From positions 1-64,000 of the forward strand of contig CAYFHO010000013.1 of NCBI GenBank assembly GCA_964342825.1: a DNA stretch of 64,000 nucleotides, read 5' to 3'. The position numbers and the translations under genes are program-made. This stretch comes from AAA164-E04 sp964342825 (GTDB lineage Bacteria; Verrucomicrobiota; Verrucomicrobiia; Limisphaerales; AAA164-E04). A model generated the notes under the pieces. That model had not been told where the DNA came from, did not search any database, and was given only the letters and a program-made list of their open reading frames with translations. Numbering within the stretch: position 1 is the stretch's first letter; every line of letters begins with the position of its first letter. Positions 23,115 through 31,846 of this stretch are shown here, piece by piece.

Positions 23115-25866
23115 TGCTTAGCATCGAAGTTTGATGGGGGCTGGCCTGCAATCCTGAAAGTGTTTTCATTTGAGCAGTCCCGGGTTCACCAATCATGATT
23201 GAATATTTTCCGCTTGCGAATACCTTTGGTCGAAACACCTGCCCATTCATCCTTACGGTATACACGCATTCATTTGTGATGGAGTCCCAGATCTGGACAA
23301 CCGGAGATTCGATTCCTTTAACCAGTAAGGTGGGAAGCCATGCGACAGCTTCGCGGTCGTAGTTGGATTCTTGTGTGATCTCAATGGGCCAGCCCGGATA
23401 CTGTTGAGCATCCTCACGTGAAGGATCCTCCCAGCGGGGCCAGCATTCGATTTTGATTTTTCGATGCTCTTTTTTGAATCTTACGATTCCGTATCCAGGT
23501 GCTCGATCGTAAAGGTCGGCGGGTTCTCGACCGGAGAGCATGGGATTGGAAACCGCCTCTACTGAAATTCGATTTCCCCAACCATCAAAAAAATCTCCGG
23601 AATAACGAGGGGCTTCAGGTTTGGCGTTCAACCCCGGTTCAATGGGATACCAGCGTCGTGGCCAGGTGTTGGCAACCGAAGGTACACAAAGAGCATATCC
23701 CGCATCTCTCCAATGATCGACGCCGTATTGGATGGTGGAACCCAAATGTTGATCCCCGGCGATGTGAAAAGCAAAACCCTTCCGCATGGCTTTCAAGGCA
23801 AGATTACGCCCGGTTTGAGGCCAGCCATTGGAATCTCCGTCTGCAACGGGTCGATCATTCTCAGGGTATTCTTTAGGGCCAAAATATCGAAGACTTGGCA
23901 CGATGGCGTCTGAATTGGCTCCACCGGGAAGCGTTGCCACATTAGCAAACAAAGTTTGCGAAAGAACGACTTTCATCCATGCCTGGTTTGACCAATCAGT
24001 GGCCCAATGATTTAAAAAATCCAATTGTCGTTTGCCCAACAAAACGGCACCTGAAACATCGCCCTGGAGAACCGGATCAAAGTCAGGGTTTTGGGCCCAT
24101 CCGTTGTCAAACTTTCCTTCGGGTAATGCAACTGTGGGTGAAGATTTAAACATGCGGTCGGCGATCACCGCAAAGCTGATGCCCCCATATTCAACCCGTC
24201 CGTGGTAGCTTGAAATTCCCTGAAGGATGGTTGCTTTGTCGGCTCGCGGTGGCAGATGAGAAACCTGTGTACGATGCACGCTGTTGACGAAGCTTGCCGG
24301 CATTCGATATCCACCACTGTTTTGTTTATCGTTGTTGCTTCCTTTGGTTGAGGCTGCTTTTCCACCCGCACCCCAGACGTTGCCATGATAAACATCGTGA
24401 TCATCCGGGATGGTGACTGTCGGCCGGTTTTTCGTCAGGTCTTTAAATGCCCAACACCATCGGTACCACTTGTAAAAGTAATCCAGCATCGCTTTGTCGA
24501 GTGGCGAATAGACCGCTGGTGTCATGTCACCTTCGTAAACCTGATCCCCCGAGAAAAACAGGAAATCAGGGTCATGGTGTTGAATCGCATCGATGATGTC
24601 ATTGTGCGGAAACCAAACGCCGTGATGGTTCCATTTCAAACCGCCGGTGAAAATTTTGTGACCCGTGAATGCTGCAACGGAAAGTTCTTGTTTCTCGGTT
24701 GGGTTTTTGCGAATCACCCCTTCAAAGAAAGTCCGTTCGGATTCCGTTGAGCTTGTCTTCAGATCATAAGCAATTCGATATCGGGTATCACGTGTGTCAT
24801 CCCATCCATTGACTCGAAACGGGAAGGTAAAACTCATCGGCTGCAATTCAGCATAAGCAATGGGGCGCCATTGGTTCAGCGTATCATCAAAGATCTCGAG
24901 TGCCGCCGTCTGTGTGTCCCATTTCCCCAAAGGACCGGCTTGAGCTGTCAAGCTGAGAACTCTTCGGCTTAATGTGTATTGAGCAGTGAGGATGGGGCCG
25001 AATTCCTTTTCATATTGATGGTCGAAGCGATCACCTTCCAATACCCAATGGTTAAACCCAAAACCTTTTCCTCTTTGAGTGGGTGAAAGGTGCGAAACCA
25101 GAGCCACGCTTCCATCGGTGAAGTGTTCGGGGGTGGATTTCAAGCTGAGCTTACTGATCAAGGTTTGGTCATCCGGGTTTCGAGATTCCAGCTCCGTCGT
25201 CAATCCTGACTCCGTTTTTTGAATGGTCAGAGAGAGCTTGATGCGATCCCAACCTTTTTTGCCATTGTCAGAGCTGGGTTGATTTCCCTGAGCCAGAAGA
25301 GGTAAGTCCTTATAAGCGATCTGCCCACTGATCGACCAGAGATTGTCCTTTCCAGTTGATTTGGAATGATCGAGCAGATAGACCCGGCCTAGGGTATCGA
25401 TAACAGCCAACATGCCTCCGTCTTCAGCGGGACGATGGTGGGTGAGTGCTGAAAGTCGGTAATCAACATGAGCCCCTCCGCTGCCGACAAGAAACCCCGC
25501 CAGTGCCTGAGTGTTTGAGTTTGTTCCTATTTCATCGGATTGAATTTCCACCGACATGGAGAATGATTGACCCTCCAGATGGGTTGATCCGGTGATGAGA
25601 TGCAGGGTGCGTAGGGGAGCGTTTGCGGAATTTTCGATACATTGGACCTTGCCGTCACGGATTTCCCAATCCTGTAAACGATTTGCCCAAAATTCCGGTC
25701 CAATCCAGGTCCTGTTCACATGTCCTGTCCAGTCTTTGACAATGCTGTCTGCATAACAATGTGCATCAGTGAATCCAGAAAGGGCCATTGGCAACATGGC
25801 CAGAGCCAGCAGGAAACGATGCCATTGAAATTTTATTCTAATGGGCGAAGGGATTCGTGGGTTCAT
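23101..25866 (-). CDS. Secreted PhoD-like metallophosphatase
   Basis: A 921-residue protein with an N-terminal signal sequence (FLLALAMLPMALSGFTDAHC). An N-terminal beta-sandwich domain (about residues 30-310) precedes a PhoD-like phosphatase core. Metal-binding motifs include DFLFFSGDQVYEG, VTIPDDHDVYHGNVWG and HIAGDQHLGSTIQYG. The family hydrolyses phosphodiesters or alkaline phosphate esters with metal cofactors. The extra domain makes it longer than typical PhoD (about 500-600 residues). I placed the start at ATG 25866, since the 12 upstream residues (MIKQLIKFKIHT) would only lengthen the signal. It is the last gene of a leftward run and overlaps tolC at its 3' end. Confidence 0.8.
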   Translation of the reverse strand: MNPRIPSPIRIKFQWHRFLLALAMLPMALSGFTDAHCYADSIVKDWTGHVNRTWIGPEFWANRLQDWEIRDGKVQCIENSANAPLRTLHLITGSTHLEGQSFSMSVEIQSDEIGTNSNTQALAGFLVGSGGAHVDYRLSALTHHRPAEDGGMLAVIDTLGRVYLLDHSKSTGKDNLWSISGQIAYKDLPLLAQGNQPSSDNGKKGWDRIKLSLTIQKTESGLTTELESRNPDDQTLISKLSLKSTPEHFTDGSVALVSHLSPTQRGKGFGFNHWVLEGDRFDHQYEKEFGPILTAQYTLSRRVLSLTAQAGPLGKWDTQTAALEIFDDTLNQWRPIAYAELQPMSFTFPFRVNGWDDTRDTRYRIAYDLKTSSTESERTFFEGVIRKNPTEKQELSVAAFTGHKIFTGGLKWNHHGVWFPHNDIIDAIQHHDPDFLFFSGDQVYEGDMTPAVYSPLDKAMLDYFYKWYRWCWAFKDLTKNRPTVTIPDDHDVYHGNVWGAGGKAASTKGSNNDKQNSGGYRMPASFVNSVHRTQVSHLPPRADKATILQGISSYHGRVEYGGISFAVIADRMFKSSPTVALPEGKFDNGWAQNPDFDPVLQGDVSGAVLLGKRQLDFLNHWATDWSNQAWMKVVLSQTLFANVATLPGGANSDAIVPSLRYFGPKEYPENDRPVADGDSNGWPQTGRNLALKAMRKGFAFHIAGDQHLGSTIQYGVDHWRDAGYALCVPSVANTWPRRWYPIEPGLNAKPEAPRYSGDFFDGWGNRISVEAVSNPMLSGREPADLYDRAPGYGIVRFKKEHRKIKIECWPRWEDPSREDAQQYPGWPIEITQESNYDREAVAWLPTLLVKGIESPVVQIWDSITNECVYTVRMNGQVFRPKVFASGKYSIMIGEPGTAQMKTLSGLQASPHQTSMLSINFE

Positions 25867-25986
25867 GGTGTGGATTTTGAACTTGATCAATTGTTTGATC
25901 AAGTCTGCACCGCCCCAAGAATATTAAATGATATTTGACTCAACAGACCGAAGAAATCTGTGGGTCAGTGGTATCAAACGAAACAT

Positions 25987-27345
25987 TCAAGCAGTAGGAT
26001 AAGACCAAGGTTTTCGGTAATCCCTTTTCAAGAGTGCTTGAGCCTGGAGATCTCCCGGGATGGATTCTTTTAGTCCATCCCAATGAATACTCCGACCCAG
26101 TTTATACGATATCATGCCCAGCATGGGAAGAACACTGGACCGATGGGCGACCTCCAAATTAGCAGCAGGCTTGGAACCTGTTTCAACAGACTTCAGGAAA
26201 TCTAGCCAAAGGGGAGTGATGTTGTGTCCGTCTCGGACATTATCAAACTGTGGCTCCACATGGATCTCCTGTTGCTTGGTATTCTTGGGATGAAAAGTCC
26301 ATCCATCCCTCCACCCCATGTGAAATACTCCTTCCGTTCCATAGAAATAGGCACCCAATCGATGTTTCTCCTGAGCAAAACCGCCGTATTTTCTATGTTC
26401 CCAAATGGCGGTGAAAGATTCGAACTCGTAGGTGACGGTCTGTGTGTCCGGGGCATCCGAGGTGGAACCTTTTTCATCATCGAAGACTGCCTGTCCCAGC
26501 ACTGGGCGTCCACCTGTAGAGTAAATGCTTTTGGGATATTTTTCATCCGTCCACCAGAGCAATTGGTCGAGCCAATGGACGCCCCAGTCCCCCAAAGTTC
26601 CGTTCGCATAATCGAGGAAATTGCGCCAGCCTCCCGGTGTTAATTTCCTGCAATAGGGACGTAAAGGGGCTGGTCCGCACCACATGTTCCAATCCATACC
26701 GGATGGAGGTTTGCTATGTGGAACCGGAGTTTCGGGGCCTGATCCTCCTCCAGTGACAAAGAGTTTCACCATGCCGATTTTCCCAACCTTGCCAGATTTT
26801 AGGAATTCCATTCCAGAAAGGTGATGAGGGCCGATGCGTCGATGCAATCCCACTTGCACGGCACGATTGCTTGCTGCTGCCGCCTGGAGCATGGCCTGAC
26901 TTTCTCCAATGGTATGGCTGGTGGGTTTTTCCACGTAAACGTGAGCCCCTGTGTTCAAAGCTTCAATGCAGGGCAGGGCATGCCAATGATCGGGAGTGGC
27001 AATGATGACGATCTCAGGCCGTTCTTTTTTCAGTAGTTCGCGATAATCCTTGTAAAGGTTTGGAGTGTCCCCTGTCGCTTGATTCACTTCATCCTGAGAC
27101 ACCAGCATGGGACGCTCATAGACGTCGCATAATCCAACGACTTTAGAGCAGCCAGCCGCCATCGCCTCTCGCAGGATATTCATTCCCCACCATCCACAAC
27201 CGATCAATGCAGTTCGATACTTGCTGACCTGGTTCGCTTTGACATACGGAGCCATTCCATACAGCAAACCAGCCTGAATTCCTTTTGATAGAAAGGAACG
27301 TCTCGTTTGATGTTTCAAGCTCTTGGAGTGGGTAGCGCTCATCAT
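25987..27345 (-). CDS. Gfo/Idh/MocA-family oxidoreductase with Tat signal
   Basis: A protein of about 452 residues. The N-terminus has a twin-arginine export signal (TRRSFLSKGIQAGLLYG), followed by the Rossmann motif ALIGCGWWGMNIL and the family motif YVEKPTSHTI. Gfo/Idh/MocA members are NAD(P)-dependent sugar or cyclitol oxidoreductases. Tat-exported members are very common in Verrucomicrobiota and Planctomycetota and are thought to act on glycans in the periplasm. The longer open frame begins at 27456, but ATG 27345 lies after the stop of the upstream gene (23-bp gap) and just before the Tat motif, so I prefer it. Substrate unknown. Confidence 0.88.
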   Translation of the reverse strand: MMSATHSKSLKHQTRRSFLSKGIQAGLLYGMAPYVKANQVSKYRTALIGCGWWGMNILREAMAAGCSKVVGLCDVYERPMLVSQDEVNQATGDTPNLYKDYRELLKKERPEIVIIATPDHWHALPCIEALNTGAHVYVEKPTSHTIGESQAMLQAAAASNRAVQVGLHRRIGPHHLSGMEFLKSGKVGKIGMVKLFVTGGGSGPETPVPHSKPPSGMDWNMWCGPAPLRPYCRKLTPGGWRNFLDYANGTLGDWGVHWLDQLLWWTDEKYPKSIYSTGGRPVLGQAVFDDEKGSTSDAPDTQTVTYEFESFTAIWEHRKYGGFAQEKHRLGAYFYGTEGVFHMGWRDGWTFHPKNTKQQEIHVEPQFDNVRDGHNITPLWLDFLKSVETGSKPAANLEVAHRSSVLPMLGMISYKLGRSIHWDGLKESIPGDLQAQALLKRDYRKPWSYPTA

Positions 27346-27368
27346 TAAAGGGCAGGGTAAAGCACTAC

Positions 27369-28583
27369 TTAGGGACGCAAATCCAAACAAACCAAATGTC
27401 CTTTGGAGTTTTTGACATACACAAGACCATTGGAGACGACAGGAACGGTCCAGCATTTTCCGTCTAAAACTTTGGCTCGTGCAGAAGGTTTGAATTCTTT
27501 TGGTGTGGCTGGAGCGATGAGCAACTCGCCCTGCGCGGTCATGATGATCAGATGTCCGCCGGCAGCAGCAACGGATCCATATTTGAATTCATCCGCCTCC
27601 CAGGCCACTTTCCCGGTTGATCGTTCAACGCACTTTAAGGGAGCACGTGATCCACCATCTCCGTCAAATCCATACAGATGCTCACCAATCAGAACAGGTG
27701 CATTTTGCTGGGAACGCATCTCCCGATTGGTCCAACGGACTTGGGTTTTGTTTCCATCAAACGTGTAGAGTCCATGGCCCTTGCCATATCCTGATCCGAT
27801 CCAGATCTCGTTTCCAACAATGATTGGGTCAGCGGCATTGACTCCGTATCGCGTTGGCCATTGAATTTCCCAGGTCTTCTTTCCAGTTTTCAATTCTGCA
27901 GCCAGGAAACTTTTTCCAGATGACAAAGCTACGTATTGAAGGCCATTGTCTTCAAAAGGCAGGGGAGTGGAGTAGCCTGCTTCTTCATCGTTGGACAGCC
28001 AGATGGTTTTGCCGCTGGTTTTGTTCACAGCCATTCCACCACCACCCGCATTTAGTACCAGCATGTCACCGGCAACCAGTGGGGATCCGTTGAATCCCCA
28101 GTCGGGAAGTCGCAAGTCTTCTTCCTTGGCTATGTTGCGCTGCCATTGAACGAAACCATCTTTAGCTCCCAGGCAAAAGAGGTCTCCCCATCTGCTAAGC
28201 ACATAGATATGATCACCATCAATGGTTGGAGTTGAACCGGGGCCGCCTTCATAAAATTTGGCACCGATGTCACTTGGATAGGAATGCGTCCATAGGGTTT
28301 TTCCTGATTCGGCATCAAAAGCAAAAATGGTATCCTTGTTGTCTTTGTTTCCCAGAGTAAAAGCACGACCATCCCCGACGCTCACCGCCGAGAATCCTAT
28401 TCCGACTTGTGCTTCCCAAAGTTTGCTGGGACCTGAGTCAGGCCAAGTTTTCTTCCAATCTGTTTCGGTCGAAATGCCATCATGGTTGGGGCCTCTAAAC
28501 ATGGTCCAATCCGAGGCATGCAGGGGTTGAATAAAGCTGGCTAAGGAAAAAATACCACAGAGAAATCGGGTTTGTTTGTTCAT
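27369..28583 (-). CDS. Secreted PQQ-like beta-propeller protein
   Basis: A 404-residue protein with a signal peptide (IFSLASFIQPLHAS) and the WTMFRGPNHDGIS opening typical of Planctomycetota and Verrucomicrobiota quinoprotein-like propellers. Repeated blades with AFDAESGKTLWTHS-like motifs follow (another is VERSTGKVAWEAD). There is no obvious catalytic pair of a quinoprotein dehydrogenase, so it may be a scaffold or a binding protein like BamB. It precedes the Gfo/Idh/MocA gene by 23 bp, a pairing often seen in these phyla. A perfect inverted repeat lies directly against its start codon. Confidence 0.8.
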   Translation of the reverse strand: MNKQTRFLCGIFSLASFIQPLHASDWTMFRGPNHDGISTETDWKKTWPDSGPSKLWEAQVGIGFSAVSVGDGRAFTLGNKDNKDTIFAFDAESGKTLWTHSYPSDIGAKFYEGGPGSTPTIDGDHIYVLSRWGDLFCLGAKDGFVQWQRNIAKEEDLRLPDWGFNGSPLVAGDMLVLNAGGGGMAVNKTSGKTIWLSNDEEAGYSTPLPFEDNGLQYVALSSGKSFLAAELKTGKKTWEIQWPTRYGVNAADPIIVGNEIWIGSGYGKGHGLYTFDGNKTQVRWTNREMRSQQNAPVLIGEHLYGFDGDGGSRAPLKCVERSTGKVAWEADEFKYGSVAAAGGHLIIMTAQGELLIAPATPKEFKPSARAKVLDGKCWTVPVVSNGLVYVKNSKGHLVCLDLRP

Positions 28584-28584
28584 G

Positions 28585-28609
28585 GTTCAGGATAAGATTT
28601 GTCCTGAAC
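28585..28609. promoter_or_regulatory. Perfect inverted repeat at the propeller gene start
   Basis: GTTCAGGA (28585-28592) and TCCTGAAC (28602-28609) form an 8-bp perfect dyad, extended by two A-T pairs inside. On the minus strand the hairpin ends one base before the start codon of the propeller gene and 43 bp after the DUF456 stop. There is no T-tract, so an operator or a translation-blocking hairpin is more likely than a terminator. Confidence 0.45.
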
Positions 28610-28651
28610 ACTACACCCGTTTCTTTGGTCAATTCAAGGAGTCAATCGAAA

Positions 28652-29152
28652 TCATTGAAAGGTGCGCCAAAGGATATTGGCGGCAAATAAGCTGGCCATC
28701 CCAATGGCACAGACGAATTTTCCAAGCGTTCCAGCTACAATGCCCAAAAGTGCCCCAAACCCCGCTTTCGAAGCCTCGTCCAACTGTCTTCCCCCAAGCA
28801 TTTCAAACGCCAAAGCTCCCCCAAATGGGCCGATCAATATTCCCCAAGGTCCGAGAAAGATCCCCAGGATTCCCCCAACCAATGCCCCTACTACACCTCT
28901 CCAGGTGGCGCCTAGCTTCCGGGCTCCCACCAAACTGGCAATGTAATCCATGACCACCGAGAAAAGGGTGACCATACCAAGAATGCCAAGAATCAGATAA
29001 CTGATGCTATCCTCACCAAAGTAGATCTTATGGCCAAGAGCAGCGAGGAAAACGACAGGTGTGCTCGGAATCGCAGGCACCATGCTGCCAATGGCACCCA
29101 CAACCATGAATGCCTCTGCAATCAACAGACCCAGGATTTGTTCGATCGTCAT
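28652..29152 (-). CDS. DUF456 family membrane protein
   Basis: A 166-residue integral membrane protein with several hydrophobic, glycine-rich helices (VVGAIGSMVPAIPSTPVVFL, GALVGGILGIFLGPWGIL, GFGALLGIVAGTLGKF). This arrangement of small-residue-rich repeats is the DUF456 family, whose function is unknown. The frame stays open upstream to 29773, but that part has no family likeness and is antisense to the next gene, so I use ATG 29152. It heads a leftward run with the propeller gene, the oxidoreductase and the phosphatase. Confidence 0.75.
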   Translation of the reverse strand: MTIEQILGLLIAEAFMVVGAIGSMVPAIPSTPVVFLAALGHKIYFGEDSISYLILGILGMVTLFSVVMDYIASLVGARKLGATWRGVVGALVGGILGIFLGPWGILIGPFGGALAFEMLGGRQLDEASKAGFGALLGIVAGTLGKFVCAIGMASLFAANILWRTFQ

Positions 29153-29326
29153 TTTATCTTTTATACATATGCCCAATGAACCTCGAAATTGTTTCAACTT
29201 TTTCTCACTTTGCCAGTGAAATATCAATATGGGGCCCCAGTTCCACGCGTCCAGACTCTGGGTTGATGGTAGTAACATCTTGCATCCCGACTTGACATGC
29301 CGGTCTTGTGGATGCATTGGTTTCAC
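29153..29326. other. Divergent intergenic region
   Basis: This gap of about 170 bp separates the DUF456 gene from the second pseudopilin gene. It holds a 10-bp palindrome TGGGGCCCCA (29230-29239) and a weak hairpin with CACT/AGTG arms near 29208-29220. No promoter boxes are clear. Confidence 0.3.
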
Positions 29327-30229
29327 ATGAAAACAACAAGCCGTCTCAGACAGTCCAGATCTCAGCGTAGTGGATTCACCCTGATCGAGTTGCTGGTCGT
29401 GATCGCTATCATCGCCATCCTCGCTGGCATGCTGTTGCCTGCTCTTTCCAAAGCCAAACTCAAGGCCACTGGTGCTGCTTGTTTGAATAATCAGAAGCAA
29501 TTGATCCTGGGATTCGTGATGTATGCTGACGACAATGCGGATCGTATGCTCTATACCGTCCCAGGCCGCGGCCAAATTGATAACGCCGCCGGAGGTTTCT
29601 GGCCAGGGCCCTACAACGACCAGGGAGCTTTCACACCTTCTCGAGCCGGCATGACAAAAACAGAAGCTCAACGTAACGTTGAGAACGGACTGCGCAGAGG
29701 AGCTTTGTGGCAGTATGTCGATGGAGTTGGAGCCTATCACTGCCCCGGCGACATACGAACCAAAAGGCTTCAACCCGGTCGAGGTTGGGCTTATGACAGC
29801 TATTCCAAAGCCAATGGAATGAATGGTCTGGCTTGGCAGGGTTCAGGTGAACCCGGAAGTAACCGTGGCCCCCAACCTGCATACGAAAAAATAACAGGTA
29901 TCAATGGTCCCGCAGAGGGTATGGTTTTTCTCGAAGAAGCTGATCCACGGGGGCGCAATTTGGGTACCTGGGTCATCAGTGTGAACCCAAGTCCAGGTTG
30001 GATTGATCCGTTTGCCATCTTCCACGGCAACAGTAGCACCATCGCATTTGCAGATGGTCATGCCGAATCTCATCGTTGGGTCACCGACAGTGTTATCGAA
30101 GCGGCTACAGCTGCCTCAAACGGGGATTCGAGTATTTTTGGTTGGGGCGGTGGGAATGCGCAGAACGCTGATTTTGTCTGGGTATACAACCGTTACAAGC
30201 ATCAGCGTTGGGCTCCGATCAATCAATAA
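29327..30229 (+). CDS. Pseudopilin-like secreted protein with H-x9-DG domain
   Basis: A 300-residue protein with a short basic leader (MKTTSRLRQSRSQRSG) and the prepilin motif FTLIELLVVIAIIAILAG. The C-terminal domain carries the STIAFADGHAESHRW strand, the classical H-x9-DG motif. It is a second member of the family represented at 5164-5988. The mature part lacks obvious catalytic motifs. ATG 29327 gives a normal 16-residue leader, whereas the upstream start at 29297 would add 10 residues without benefit. The sulfatase gene follows on the same strand after about 140 bp. Confidence 0.85.
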   Translation: MKTTSRLRQSRSQRSGFTLIELLVVIAIIAILAGMLLPALSKAKLKATGAACLNNQKQLILGFVMYADDNADRMLYTVPGRGQIDNAAGGFWPGPYNDQGAFTPSRAGMTKTEAQRNVENGLRRGALWQYVDGVGAYHCPGDIRTKRLQPGRGWAYDSYSKANGMNGLAWQGSGEPGSNRGPQPAYEKITGINGPAEGMVFLEEADPRGRNLGTWVISVNPSPGWIDPFAIFHGNSSTIAFADGHAESHRWVTDSVIEAATAASNGDSSIFGWGGGNAQNADFVWVYNRYKHQRWAPINQ

Positions 30230-30371
30230 ATCCCAATCGATCATTGGCTTGAGAATTTGGTCCTGCCCACTCTCAGGTCTGTCTAATTTTGTTTTGGTGA
30301 GGAGAACTTCCAGCGCGGTTTCCTTTCCAAAACACCTTGAAATTTGATTGCATGTACTGAAATTTATATAC

Positions 30372-31838
30372 ATGCTTGAAGGCATGCAATGGCTGTTTCC
30401 CGCTGCAAGGCTGCTACCCTTGGGATTTGCTTTATCCTTCTGGATTCACACCTCAAGCCTTGTTCTTTCAGATCTTCTTGCGCAGCCCAACCTACTGGTC
30501 ATTCAGACAGACGAGCATCACTTCAACACGCTTGGATGTTATGGCGGGCAGATCGTTGATACACCACACATTGACCGGCTGGCGAAAGAGGGAGCCTTGT
30601 GTTCCAGTTTCTATGCGACCACTCCCGTTTGTTCACCCTCACGCGGTGCTCTGGTGACTGGTCGGTATCCTCATCATAATCAGGTCGTACAGAACAATAT
30701 CCCACTCGCAGACGGTATGGTGACTTTTGCCGAATCTTTGAGCCGTCGCGATTACAGGACCGGTTTCATTGGTAAATGGCATCTGGATGGCGATGGTAAA
30801 CCTCAATGGGCTCCAGAACGAAAGTTTGGATTTGAGGACAATCGATTCATGTTCAATCGTGGGCACTGGAAGAAGTTTGAATGGGTGAACGGCAAACCCA
30901 GAGTGGGGGCTCGCAATCAAAAAGGTGAAGCCACCTACAGTTTGGCTGGTGCGGATGAAAAAACATTTGCCACGGATTTTCTGGTCGATAGAGCCATTGA
31001 ATTCATGGCATCTTCCAAATCAAAACCCTTCTGCTTGATGTTGAGTTTGCCTGACCCACATGGTCCCAATACGGTCAGAGAGCCATACGATTCCATGTAT
31101 GATGATGTCGAGGTACCCATCCCTTCCACACTTCGGAAACCGGAGGCGCAAATCCCGGCCTGGGCTCCAAGTGAAGGCAAACTCACAGCTGCGACTCTTC
31201 GTCGCCTGATGCCCAATTATTTCGGCATGGTGAAATGCATTGACGATAATGTCGGACGGATCTTTTCTCATCTTGAAAAGACGGGTCGATTGGATCAAAC
31301 GGTAGTGGTCTTTACTTCCGATCATGGAGACCTTTGCGGTGAGCACGGCCGATTGAACAAAGGAAATCCATATGAAGGATCGGCCAGAATTCCCTTCCTG
31401 CTTCGTTATCCAGCCAAAGTAAAAGAAGGAACTCGAATTGACGTCGCGTTATCTTGTGTTGATTTCATGCCAACCGTATTCTCTCTGATGGATATCCCCA
31501 ACCAAGTTTCGACGGATGGGCGGGATGCCTCTGAATGGTTCCAGGGAAAAAGACCTGCAGGTTGGGTAGATCAGGCTTACTTGCGAAGCACTCCCGGTCA
31601 ACCTTGGTTGTGCGTGGTTTCGGATCGCTTCAAGCTGGTTTATTCCAAAGATGAAAGACCGTGGTTGATAGACCTGAGCAAAGACCCTGAAGAAGCTTTT
31701 AATCATTTTGAAAAACCTGAGCACGCTGTTGTGATTCGGGAATTAACCAGGGGTTTGATGGAATACTGTAAAGAACAGGAAGATCCTTATGGAGAAATTC
31801 CAAACATTCGAGAATCAATGCAGTCTGCTTTGCGCTGA
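30372..31838 (+). CDS. Secreted sulfatase (formylglycine-dependent, S1 type)
   Basis: A protein of about 488 residues with a hydrophobic signal region (LPLGFALSFWIHTSSLVLS). The sulfatase signature CSPSRGALVTGRYPH contains C87, which is converted to formylglycine in this family. The metal-binding start QTDEHHFNTLGCYGG and the later TSDHGDLCGEHG motif agree with active-site folding. It probably removes sulfate from polysaccharides, as is common in marine Verrucomicrobiota. An inverted repeat (GCATGT and ACATGC, 30350-30375) overlaps ATG 30372, and ATG 30384 is another possible start. The FAD/Fe-S oxidoreductase gene begins 8 bp after its stop codon, which suggests one operon. Confidence 0.9.
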   Translation: MLEGMQWLFPAARLLPLGFALSFWIHTSSLVLSDLLAQPNLLVIQTDEHHFNTLGCYGGQIVDTPHIDRLAKEGALCSSFYATTPVCSPSRGALVTGRYPHHNQVVQNNIPLADGMVTFAESLSRRDYRTGFIGKWHLDGDGKPQWAPERKFGFEDNRFMFNRGHWKKFEWVNGKPRVGARNQKGEATYSLAGADEKTFATDFLVDRAIEFMASSKSKPFCLMLSLPDPHGPNTVREPYDSMYDDVEVPIPSTLRKPEAQIPAWAPSEGKLTAATLRRLMPNYFGMVKCIDDNVGRIFSHLEKTGRLDQTVVVFTSDHGDLCGEHGRLNKGNPYEGSARIPFLLRYPAKVKEGTRIDVALSCVDFMPTVFSLMDIPNQVSTDGRDASEWFQGKRPAGWVDQAYLRSTPGQPWLCVVSDRFKLVYSKDERPWLIDLSKDPEEAFNHFEKPEHAVVIRELTRGLMEYCKEQEDPYGEIPNIRESMQSALR

Positions 31839-31846
31839 AATGATTC

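Noticed and set aside
29153..29773. Upstream extension of the DUF456 frame
   Set aside because: The extension is antisense to the pseudopilin gene and lacks likeness to DUF456 proteins; ATG 29152 fits.
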